Shown here: positions 27,668 through 38,347 of the stretch, piece by piece | How the letters are laid out: each line of letters begins with the position of its first letter | How positions within the stretch are numbered: the stretch's first letter is position 1 | From: Alisma plantago-aquatica | Lineage: Eukaryota; Streptophyta; Magnoliopsida; Alismatales; Alismataceae | Reading direction: 5' to 3' | DNA: 64,000 nucleotides | Assembly (NCBI GenBank): GCA_963693085.1 | Contig: OY856409.1 | Span: 660,096,591-660,160,590, forward strand | Position numbers and translations under genes: made by a program | Notes under the pieces: model-generated | The model's input: the letters and a program-made list of their open reading frames with translations, nothing else | What the model was told of the DNA's origin: nothing | Databases searched by the model: none

Positions 27668-27672
27668 GGTCT
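27668..27672. repeat. Target-site duplication GGTCT (right) of ATH1
   Basis: Identical to 11645-11649. Everything from 27673 on was adjacent to 11649 before the insertion. Confidence 0.92.
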
Positions 27673-28619
27673 CCTACATGAAAATAATTCAACACTTCAT
27701 CCACCAATTGCACACCAAATGAATGAACAACATGAAATTGATACTTCTATCAAGTGATTTCATAGGCACTAAGTGCTCATAACTTGCTCAAGTCACAATT
27801 CAACCAAAACATTCACAGACACAAGAGAGGTGATGCATGTGTAAAAAGTCAAGAATTGATACCATTTAGTAATAAATAATGATAATTCACTTGAATTTGT
27901 CAGAGTTCATCATTTTTAATTCAAAGAGTAGAGATTGGGTCAAAACACACTTTTAGATAAGGAATCTCAAATTTGGGCAAAATTGGCCAAAATGGTGCCA
28001 AGTTGCCTTCAATCACATCTAAGTCTACATTATTGAACAAAATGCAATAAATAAGCAAATCCTAGATAAAACATGCAAAAATTACCAAAATCTAATGGAA
28101 ATGCAATGCATGACAAAAAGAACAACATTTTCGAAAATATGCAAAAATGCAAGAAAATAACTATATGACATGCATGTATGCAAAGTAAGTAAATTCTAAA
28201 CTAAAAACACAAAAGCAACCAAAACAAAAGTAAATGGAATGTGAAATGCAAAACCAAGAGTGAAAATGAGATAAGGGCATACCTCCCTACCACCCCAAAC
28301 TTTTGAATCAAGCTATCCTTAGCATGACACTGAAGTCTAGGAATGATAGGGTAAAAGATCACTACGGTGGTGGTGCTCCTCCCTTTGGTGGAGGATGCTG
28401 GTAATAGGCACCCCAGTAGTCTGAATGTGGAGGTGATTAGTTGTCCTAAAAGACTGACAATGAACTCCACCAATCCTCCCCTCACTGGGGGTTCCTTTGG
28501 GACTGGGCATGCTAGAATTGATACAAGTGGTTGACTTGATAATGCATCTACTAATGGTCTAACCACATAGCATCCTAGGTGCATTGGAAACCATTCTATT
28601 CTCTTAAAATGCCCTCCTG
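27673..28619 (-). other. E1 internal region between gag-like gene and ATH1 insertion
   Basis: AT-rich, no coding frame to about 28200. 28201-28600 could be the eroded C-terminus or 3' trailer of the gag-like gene. No protease, RT or integrase motif is visible here or in 10934-11644, so E1 has no pol. Confidence 0.55.
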
Positions 28620-30131
28620 GGTGCTTAGTGTGTAGTCCTATATGCTCTAGATGCCCTTCAGCTGCACATGCATGGTAGACATGTCGTATGCATTCACTGT
28701 GGGCTGTTATGGCTGCTGAGCTATTTTCACCTCATGTCGCCTCACCCTACGCATCTCTCGCTCCTCAAAATTCCTCCTCTCATAGCTGCCTTTGATTTTC
28801 CTAACCCATCTTCGATGATCTCTGGCTGCTAAAAATGTGTCCCTAGGGTTCTCCTCCTCCCATCTTCTCACTTTTTCCAAGAAATAGGACTCCACTCCAT
28901 CAATAGTGGTGTAGCATGGTATGGGAGCTCTAGTGATATGCTTGAGTAAGGTGGGTTGACCTGATATATGATTTTTTGATCAACAACTAAAATCATAGAA
29001 GAGCTTACAAGATAGTGCATATCCACCAACTTCCGCCCCTCCGCCCTGGTATATCTAGAAACATCATGGCCAAGGGCAACATATATGGATGTCACAATCC
29101 CTCCTAGAATGAACATATTCTTACTCTTTGATGGGACTATCTACATGTGGTCAAGCATCAAAGCTCCTAAGTTTACATGTTTTCTTTGTGCAACTCCCTT
29201 GATTCTTATATCTACCAAAAATGGTATTTTCTAGGACTTTCAGAACATAGCTTAGGAAGGGGTTATGGAGCAAACTAGTCTTCCAATTCCCCGCTACAAA
29301 GTCATTGTGGGTGGTGAATTCCTTCTACATGGTAGTAAAACTAGAATTGGTGCTCTTGTATGTCTTGCCAATATCAAAGCGAGCTGTCATTTATTCATTT
29401 AGAGCAAAGAAGTTGTTAAGCTTGGTTGAACAAATGATCCAACGATGGTCTTCAAGCCTGGCTCTAATGGTGTCTTCACCATCATGGGAGACCTTCTCCA
29501 ATCTGGCAAAGAACTCCTGCATGAGCTCAATATATATCTCTGACACTGTCATTAGAATGTCATACAAACTAACCTCCTTCATCATGCCCTCATAGTACTT
29601 GAAGAAACCTAGGACATTCAACATTTCCCGGCACGCGTAGAGGGTGGCTATCACCCTACGTGTCAGACACTCCGGGTGCTCAAGCTTCTTTGCCAGCCTG
29701 CTAGAAGTCTCGAGCTCTACATCAGGTTATTGTTTTGGTGCCTCGAGCTATGGTGCACCATGTATGACCTCATCCTCACCGTCTAACTATGACTGTCATC
29801 ATTCTCTCAGCTATGGTGCTACAGATGTTGAAGGACAAGTTGATGTCGATGCTCCAGCCACTGAAATTGAAGGTCCAACTACTGAAACTGACGGGCGGGC
29901 TTTTGAAAGCGAGGGATGGGCTACTGCCCCACCTCTTCTAGGTATCCTAGAGGACTCCTCTATTATGGGATCCACCTACACCTCCATGTGAGGTGATTCT
30001 CCTTGTGAACCAGAGGCTGCCGATGGAGGTGGAAGGGCTAGAGGCATTGATGGAGCTGAAGATGACACATTCTTGGGCCAGTGCCCATAGGAAATGACCT
30101 CCTTGGTCTTATACACATACTTCTTAGCCAT
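28620..30131 (-). pseudogene. E1 gag / Athila ORF1-like gene
   Basis: A minus-strand gene starts at Met 30131 (MAKKYVYKTKE), 250 bases inside the presumed primer site. A Pro/Ser/Ala-rich low-complexity N-terminus (to about 29700) is followed by an Athila ORF1-like core: LGFFKYYEGMMKEVSLYDIL, YIELMQEFFARLE, IRARLEDHRWI, then NPFLSYVLKVLENTIFGR and a cryptic block down to 28900. A basic Arg/Glu-rich segment (28895-28707) follows, with MESYFLEKVRRWEEENPRD. The reading frame shifts at least twice and has several stops. The arrangement (aromatic-rich EFFARLE, then a HNPxLxY...IFGR block) is typical of Athila ORF1 proteins, which probably act as gag. No pol follows. Confidence 0.65.
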
Positions 30132-30380
30132 TTGCTTTATCTTGGATCGAAATAAGTGTAGAAAAATGAAATTTTAGGTTTTCTCTGAAGAACTGGGCTG
30201 TAGGGGCGGATAGGAGTGAAATGGGGGGATCTGTGGATGAAAATGGATGGAATTTGGATATTAAGGTAATGTAAAAGCAATAGGCACAAAGAATACAATG
30301 AATATAGAATAAATAATAGCAATGATGTGGGTAGTAGGAAAAGTCAAAGCAAAACTAACTAGCTAGGTCGAGTGCCTCTA

Positions 30381-30400
30381 CTCCCCAAAATGACACGAAA
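30381..30400 (-). promoter_or_regulatory. Probable E1 primer binding site (decayed tRNA-Asp type)
   Basis: On the minus strand, just inside the LTR, the bases read TTTCGTGTCATTTTGGGGAG. With one gap, nearly all differences from TGGCGCCGTTGCCGGGGAG are transitions, as expected for a methylated element. This suggests the same tRNA-Asp priming as the other two Athila-like elements. Confidence 0.45.
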
Positions 30401-30405
30401 AAGCT

Positions 30406-31317
30406 TGGTGTGTTCCTGCCAATGGTGTTACACATTACTGTATTGGAATTTGAATAAATGCAACCCCATGAATAGAAACACACGGTGGAGTAAACTTTCA
30501 AAATTTTAAGGACCTAAACTCAACAAACTCACACAAACTAAAACACTACACCCATAAGCGCACGGGGTCATTCCATAGTATAGGAGGGCGACAAGTATAT
30601 GGTTGATTTATAGGGAGAAAAGGGGACACTAGAGCTAGGTTAGTTTCTAGGGCTAGGTTCCTACTGCAGAGTCTAGGGTTGAAGGGTTTATAGGTTGATT
30701 TGATTGTTTAACTAAGGATGAACAAGTGAGAAATTAAAGAAAGATAGGAAAGATTAAAACCTAAGTTAACCCTAGACAATTAATTCTACTAAAAAAGAAA
30801 AGACAAGGCAAGAATGAAGATGAGCAAACTATGCTAAGGCAAGAAATATGATGTCTACACTAGATTAAGCTATCAAACTAGGCAAAAGATCAAGTAAAGA
30901 CCTATACTAGCAAGAGCTGAGCAATAACAAGGCAAGAAGCTAGCTAAGCAAATAAATGGCTACCTAAGCTAATACTAGATATGCAAGAGGGCAATTAGGG
31001 TTTTAATTCAATAAAGGGAAATGTGGGCTGTTTTGGGGGGTGCACTAATAAATTAGGTTGGGGAGTGACATGTGAACATCATGATTTCATTTGTATTATC
31101 AAACCAAACAAGAAGTTAGAGTCTAATGAATAATCCTAAACTACTAACTGGCCATGGATATACTAGGTTGTGTATAAGGGAACTAGTCCATAACACCCTT
31201 ATACTACCCTTGCGGGGCTCAATTGGGTTAGGATTTTGGTGTAATTCAATTAGAGCCTAAACAAGCCTAGGTTTCTAGGTCAGATGATTTTAGGAGATTA
31301 GGGCTGAGACTAGTAAT
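30406..31317 (-). mobile_element. E1 5' LTR, truncated by CACTA
   Basis: It starts TGGTGTGTTCCTGCC, as does the complete copy at 33420, and is collinear with 33420-34328. It contains the GCGCACGGGGTCATTCC / CAAGTATATGG block common in Athila-like LTRs (about 30557-30603). It breaks off in ACTAGTAAT, followed by GTG and the CACTA terminus at 31321. Confidence 0.75.
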
Positions 31318-31320
31318 GTG

Positions 31321-31352
31321 CACTATTACAGATTTGACATATTGCGTCGATT
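31321..31352 (+). repeat. CACTA terminal inverted repeat, left
   Basis: CACTATTACAGATTTGACAT and the following bases to CGTCGATT pair with the right terminus. About two thirds of the 32 positions agree, including the CACTA core and the inner CGTCGATT. Confidence 0.8.
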
Positions 31353-32609
31353 CTTTTTTCAAGGAAAACTGACAATAACAACTATAACGATGGTTTTAAG
31401 TAGACAACTGTTGTGGTTTGACCAGCTGAGAAAGCACAGGCTACACATTTTCCCCCGTTGGTTGCTTCTCAAAGAAACTGATGCTATATATCACCTGTGA
31501 AAAATAAATTTTTGTGCAATTTTTTTGGCAGCATTTCATTTGTCTTCAAAAACCATAAATCATTGGTTCTTTTAACAATAACGAGGGAATAAAAATGTGC
31601 ACACACCAACTCTCTCGTGGGAAACAATTGGAGTTTTTTGTCAGTTTGTTCTACATCAACCGATGAGAAAGATGTTCACGCCATGTGTTCTGTGAAATTT
31701 TTCCCACCCCCACTTGAGCTTTCTTGTCAGTTAGACTAACCATAACTTCCAATAAAATTGTTTTGAGAATCAAGATGAGGCGTCAAATTGTTTTACATAA
31801 CTGACGAGATTTTTTTTTACTTTTTTCAATGTTTCTTTGTCTTCAACCGATGACCTAAATCCTAGAACATCTATTTTCTTAATAACCAACAAGATAAGTC
31901 TAACTTAACCCCAATGAGAACTCTTTCCCACTCTTTCCACCTACTTGCATTTCTATGAAATTACTCTCACTAGTGACTTCCCTCTACCACTTCCACTGTC
32001 GACGCCCTTTGCTGCTACTACTCACCCCCACCGTTGACTCCAGCACATATGTCGGCCGCCGCCGCAGTTGCTTCAACTCCAATCGTAGTTGATGCTGCTC
32101 CACCTCCATCTCTCTACCAACACTACTCCTCCTCCATTTGGTGGTCCTCTTTGCCACTTCTCCTCAGCACCTCTACTGACGTCTCTCCTCCTCGCCAATT
32201 CTAGGCACTCCTTCTCGTCACTGCTACTGCTCTCTCTTCCATCTAGCTAGGTAGGTCTTTTTCTACTTTTTTGCATTTGGAGATTTCTTCCCATTGTTTT
32301 GATGATTCATGATAACTTGATGGATCATACGACCATTTCCTCGGTGACACATCATTCAAATTTCTACTCTATCAACTTTTAAATGCCCAAATTATGGTTT
32401 TGCATCTATAATGTTGTGATTATTCAAATTAGGGGATAACGTGGACAATATGAATTGTATAATTGTAATCAAAATACATATATATAACTATGTATTTGAT
32501 TATAATTGAAAATTTTGTGTAAATCCTAATATGATGTTGGCCTAGATTAATTTGATTTTGATGAATTATACTATTGTGATGAAAATGCATGTATGTAACT
32601 ATGTATTTC
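31353..32609 (+). other. CACTA 5' subterminal and leader region
   Basis: Contains repeated AACCGATG / CATCGGTT-like motifs (for example near 31660 and 31846), expected binding sites for the element's DNA-binding protein. A C-rich leader exon-like block (31975-32250) ends at a splice-donor-like TAGGTAGGT. No protein frame is seen. Confidence 0.6.
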
Positions 32610-33418
32610 ATTAGAATTGAAATATATTTGTAAACCCTAATATGTCACTGCCCTATATTTAATTAGATTGTGATGAAATTTATTTATAAACCCTAAATAC
32701 ATGTAAGATATATGATAAAAAGATTCTAAACCCTAATTTCTTAATCATGTTATTGTCCTAGAAACCTATATGAGATTTACTCATTTGGAGTAAACCTTGG
32801 ACAGTCCCTGATTTGAGACTATTCTTGATCACTTCAACTCACTTAGGATGTAAGTGGATAATGTGTGTTTGATTTTAATAAATCTCAACATCATTTCCCC
32901 TTTGTTCTCTGGGTACACATGTAGGTGGGTATTTGCCCCTGTACATCAGTGTACTTGGAGAACTGCCAGGAAATGTTGCCAAAATTTATTGAAATTGAAG
33001 ACACATTATACATTTACTAGTAAGATGAAGTACTCAAGAATGGGATAGGTGGTACACATTCATGAATGTGAATGCTCCTAAATGATTAGGTCTCAATTAT
33101 TCAAACATATATAATTAGAATTGAAATTTATTTGTAAACCCTAAATACATATAGATTTAATTAGATTGTGATGAAATTTATTTTTAAACCCTAAATACTT
33201 ATATGAGATATCCGATTAAAAGATTCTAAAGCCTAATTTCAAAACTGTGTCGTCGACCTAGAAACCCGTCTGATATTTACGAATTAGGAGCAAATCTTGG
33301 AGCATTTCCCCTTTGGTCTCTTATTCATATGTAGGTGAGTGTTTTCTCATCTACACCAGTGTACTTGAAGAACCATGGGGAAATGTTACCGAAATTTATT
33401 AAAATTGAACAAGCATTA
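32610..33418 (+). repeat. Tandem duplication inside CACTA, second copy split by LTR insertion
   Basis: Unit 1 (32610-33113) and unit 2 (33114-33418, continuing at 46649-46748) share TTTGTAAACCCTAAATAC, the GTGTACTTG.AGAAC block, and the block from TTACTAGT.AGATGAA to CAAGAATGGG. The second unit's continuation on the far side of the 13 kb insert proves that the two CACTA halves belong together. Confidence 0.8.
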
Positions 33419-35080
33419 TTGGTGCATTCCTGCCAATGGTGTTACAAACTACTCAATCAGAGTTTGAATAGATGCAACCCCGTGAACAAAAAAAATGGTG
33501 GATTAAACTTTAAAATTTATAAGGACCTAAACTCAACACACTCTCATAAACTAAAACACTACACCTACAAGCGCACGAGGTCATGTCGTAGTATAGGAGG
33601 GTGGCAAGTATATGCTCAATCTAAAGGGAAAATAGGGGGGCACTAGAGATAGGTTAGTTTATAGGGCTAGGTTCCTACTGTAGACTCTAGGGTTGAAAGG
33701 TTTAAAGGTTTATTTGATAGTTAAACTAAGGAGAACAACATAGAAATTAAAGAAAGATAGGAAAGATTAAAACCTAAGTTAACCCTAGATAGTTAATTCT
33801 ACTGAACAAGAAAAGACAAGGAAAGCAAGAAGATGAGCAAGCTATGCTAAGGCAAGAAAGAATCTATCTACACTATACTAAGCTATCAAACTAGGCAAAA
33901 GAGAAATTAAAGGCCTAAATTAGCAAGAGAAAATAAAGAACAAGGCAAGAAGCTAGCTAAGCAAATAAAGGGCTACCTAAGCTAACACTAGCTAAGCAAG
34001 AAGGCAATTAGGGTTTTAATGCAATAAAGGGAAACATGGGCTGTTTGGGGGAGGGGATGCATTTATCAATTAGGCTTGGGAGTGACATGTGAGCATCATG
34101 ATTTCATGTAGATTATCAAACCAAGCAACAAGTTAGAGTCTAATGAATTATCCTAAGCTACTAACTGGTCATGGATATACTAGGTTGTGTATAGGAAAAC
34201 TAGTCCCTAACACCCCTACTACCCTTACAAGGCTCAGTTGGCTTAGGGTTTAGGTGTAATTCGATTAGAGTCTAGACAAGACTAGGTTTCTAGGTTTGAT
34301 GATTTTAGGAGATTAGGGGTTGAGACTAGTAGTGGGTGTGGAAGTGAGGTTTCAGGCCTCCCATCACTCACATTCTAGCCTTGAGAAAGTTCAATGTTAA
34401 GGACACCAAATTCATCTAAACTAGCTACTTTGATCTCTCAACTAGGGTTAGGAGAATTAATTAGAATGTAGGAGGATGGGTATCTAGCTAGGGATCCAAG
34501 AATTGGACCTAGGAACAAATCCCAAAATTCACACATACAAGCAATTTCCCTAAATCCCTTGGTGATTTTAAGCACAAACCAACAAGCAATTCATAAAGAG
34601 TGAGATAGAAATAGAACATAATCATTAGAAAAGGAAATTACAATGTTTAGATGTCATTTTCCCCCAACATGATATCAAAGTAACATATTTTGTCCCAAAC
34701 AGCCCACCCAAGGGGCCTAGCTGCTCATAGCAATGCAAATTACAAAAAGAAAAGAGAAAGAGGTAGAAGAAGCCATGTCGTTCGGTGTAGATGAAGAAAT
34801 CCTCCACTTTAGTTTTGACAAGACATTCTACTCTCTCCTCCAAGGTGCAATGGCATGGGATGATGGTGGAATAGGGTCAAAACACTAGGAAACTAGGGTT
34901 TGGTGGTGGACATGGTGGAATGGAGTGGAATGAGGGTGGAAATGGAGTGGAATGGGTGGAATGCAAAAATGGGGAGCTAGGAGGTGGTAGAAGGCAGCTA
35001 ATCCCATGCTCCAACCGCCACTTAGGTATATATAGGTGTGGGGGAAGCAATAGGTCAAGTAGGGGCAAAATAGGTAGAGT

Positions 35081-35085
35081 AGTGC
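35081..35085. repeat. Target-site duplication AGTGC (left) of E3
   Basis: AGTGC precedes the TGTTATAA start. The same 5-mer stands at 45960-45964. The uninterrupted form AGTAGTGCAAAAG is present in the related LTR at 10194-10206, so the empty site can be seen directly. Confidence 0.97.
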
Positions 35086-38000
35086 TGTTATAACCCCAAT
35101 TTTTGGATTTTTTTGATGAGAAATGTGATTTCTCTTAATAAAGATAAATGAATTAATAATGATATATTTTGGTTGAATACATGAATTTCATTTAAAATAG
35201 CCTTGTTGATTTCTTTCTGGGCTTTATTGGCTATTGGGCCCAATAACAAGGAAAAGACAAAGGAAATTCAATTATTAAAAGAATAATTAAGAAATGGATA
35301 AAAGAAAGATGTAGAAATCTTTAGAAAATAAAGGAATATCCTCCAAGGATCGATTCCGTGCCTTTTTGGTTCCTTGAATTCCAAGCAGTCCAAGTTGCAA
35401 AGACAATGCAACGAGAAAAACAAAATATCAATTAAATATTGCTTTACTAAGAGGGAAATGTGAAATAATAATAATTTTACAAGAAGTGTGTGAAAATAAG
35501 GATAATGGATCCATCTTGGAAAATATTTCATGTTCACATGGTTTCTAATAGAAAAAGGAGTTACAATTAAGAAAATAAAGAATTATGAAAAAGAAATTAT
35601 GTTTAAATGAGTATTATTAAACATTTACTTGCATGAGAAGAAACCATAACTTTCCTTTTGAGTTTAAGGCTCAAAATTGGAATAAAGGAAGATAATACAA
35701 ATTTAAAGGTTTCCTTAAAATTTGGTTGAAAAAGGATGTACATATTGAGAGATATGTATTTTTCAAATTATCCTAAAGATAAGTATTAAATGCCACATTT
35801 ATCCAATTAATCTGAAAATAGTGTTCTTGGGGCATAGATGAGTGCCGTTGGATTTAGGATCCAACAGTGACAACCCTTAGTTTATATTTAGGGAAAGAGA
35901 ACGGTAGAGGAAGGATTCTCAATCTGTTTCCTTTATGGATAATCCTTGTGCGAATATAAATGTCATTCCTTTGGTTCCGGGAGATTGTGACGAAGCCAAT
36001 CATCCTGGGTTTCCCCTATTTTCGTGTAAGGATGGGGTTTCCCCAATCTCCTGGGAATCAAACTTCTCAAGAGTTTTGGTCTGGGGAAACCAGGCCTATA
36101 TAAAGGGGGTGGGGTTGTCTTTGTTAGGGACAAGTTCAAGTATCGAGAAGGCCAATGAAGCTACCCCTTCTAGGTTAAGCAATTTCCTCGATCCCCTCCA
36201 GATGTCTTGTGTAGAGCTTGACCGCGGAGTTCCTTCTCTAAAAAAACCCACCACCTTGGATAGAGGCGAGGGTCCCTGTGATTTCGGGTGGAGCCGACAG
36301 AGGTCTAGGACCTTTCGCGTGGTTCCCTGTGACCCTGCAACCCAGAGTCAACATCATGTTGACCACGGGACCTGCGTAGATCGGTGGGAACTCGACGTGC
36401 GGGGGTTGAAGATGAAGTCGACTGGAAGGTCAGTTTTACCCTAGGCACTTGAAGCACCGGAACCGTTGGGCGCATGGGTAGATTCGTCTGAGAAATGTTG
36501 GCTGGGGCTGCCACCCGAGTGGGCCACACCCAGACGTGGCTGCTGTCGATTGGTCCCGCTGGCCCAAGTAGAAAGTAAGTTAATATCTCGTTTTTGATGA
36601 TGTGTCCTCGTATGATTGGCTTAAAAGTAACTAACTTGCAAAAAATTGTAGGAAAAGATTGGTAACCCGTATATAGGAATATTATATATGAAAATTGATC
36701 AGGAGAATGAGAGGAACACAAAGACATTATATTTGAAGCCTAATTATGTTTGAAATTCAAAAAGTATGCAAAGATGCTATCTTTAATGGTTTAATTAATG
36801 AAAACCCCTAATCTTTGATGATTAATGAATTGGGAAGGGTTACATGGGTGTTTAAAGTTGATATTAACCTGTTGTTAATAAAATAGACAAATTAGATTCA
36901 AAAGGATGATCTTTATGCACAGTTGGTTTAATTTGGGGTTTTATGCACATGAATATGCTTTAATGGGATTAGAAATCCTAATTCATGTTGATATGAATTT
37001 TAATGGTTTTAATTGTGCAAATCCATAGAGATATGATGATTCGAAGATAATTTGAGTACCAAAGATCCTTGATGTGAATTATTTGGATAATTAGGGTTTC
37101 CTAGTATAAAAGTGGAAATAGTGATAAATAGCGATCATATATGTGAGTTGAACTATAATGAAATATGATTTGTCAATTTGAAAGAAACCAAAGATGATAA
37201 TTAGCCTTAATGGTTTGGATATGACTTAAAAGGATAAGGATAGTAGTTTTAGTGTAAAAGAAACGTATAATTAACATTCAATTGTGCCTATGATGTTGAA
37301 ATTAGGGTTTGTGAACTAAAAGAGCATTAAAAGTGATAAATGCAAAATGAAGACTAAAACCCTAATAAAACCCTAAAGTTGGCCTAGAAAGTATAAGGTG
37401 GAATCCAAGTCGATCTGGAGAATGTTTTGAATAAAACAATGACACTTGGATGTTATGCATTATTTTCAGGATATTGTTGATTGCTTGTTTGATTGTATTG
37501 AATGATAATGCTTGGAAATCAAGTTGCTCTGGATCAGGTATGTGGTTATGCTTATGAATATCTCGAGATAGATTTCTGAGGTTTTCTGAGATTTTCACCG
37601 ATGACTTGAATAAACTGTTGGATGAATTTAGTTCATGCAAACTATAATGTGAATATGACTATCACATAATATATGTACCTACTAGCTCAGATCCTGGTCC
37701 CCTTTGTGTCTTAATGGCTGACCTAGTATATGGCTACCTAGAGGGTAGGTCCATCAGGTCGTGGAATGACTTAGTATATGGATACCTAAAGGGTAGGTCC
37801 ATCAAGTCACAGTGAGTTAGATATTGGGCTACCTTTGGGTGGTGCCATGCGACTCTACCTTTACAGAGGTATTATATAAGTCCTTACAGGGACAACATAG
37901 AGTTGTGGATAGGTATGGCTTGAGTAGTTTGGCCTAAAATGTAATCTTGGCTGTTAAATGATAATTGATTGATTACGTTGTTATCATAGTTGCACGCTTA

Positions 38001-38333
38001 TTGTTTCCCCCACAGACCAACTTCGGCTGACCGACGTTTTGTTTGTCGGCGTTTTAGGTACAAACCAAAAGGACAAACAGTAAATCATCATATTGTGAAA
38101 TATATGAATCAAATACAAGGAGGATTAGTTAGAGTAAATGGATAGAAGCTTAGAGATCCAAATTTTCAAAAGGTATGCAAAAGTTTAGTTTCTTACAACT
38201 TTTCAATATAGTCTGTTAAAATTTAATAATTATTCTTGGTTAATTGCCGAACCTTTGATCTGGAAGTTATGGGTGCGGCTTTGACCTTTCGGTCTCCCTT
38301 AATTAGGGGTTACCAGAAGGTGGGGTCGTAACA
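35086..38333 (+). repeat. E3 5' LTR
   Basis: 3248 bp, TGTTATAACC to GGTCGTAACA. It includes a TATA box at 36097, a GC-richer transcribed block (36100-36560), and a short internal tandem duplication (GGGTAGGTCCATCA units at about 37740 and 37790). AAACCCTAA-type words are scattered in the second half. Confidence 0.96.
36097..36104 (+). promoter_or_regulatory. TATA box of E3 5' LTR
   Basis: TATATAAA in the context GGCCTATATAAAGGGGG, about 1.0 kb into the LTR and conserved in the 3' LTR. Transcription would start near 36130, so U3 would be about 1 kb and R-U5 about 2.2 kb. Confidence 0.75.
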
Positions 38334-38335
38334 TT

Positions 38336-38347
38336 TGGTATCAGAGC
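38336..38347 (+). promoter_or_regulatory. E3 primer binding site (initiator Met tRNA)
   Basis: TGGTATCAGAGC, two bases after the LTR end, is the exact complement of the plant initiator tRNA-Met 3' end used by Tekay/Del elements. Confidence 0.95.

Noticed and set aside
35935..36444. 169-codon plus-strand frame in the E3 5' LTR
   Set aside because: It runs across the TATA box. The 3' LTR copy has a stop in the same frame and no family is recognisable.
36305..36727. 140-codon minus-strand frame and its copy at 44058-44348
   Set aside because: Antisense to the transcribed part of the LTR and of different length in the two LTRs. Probably a product of the GC-richer composition.
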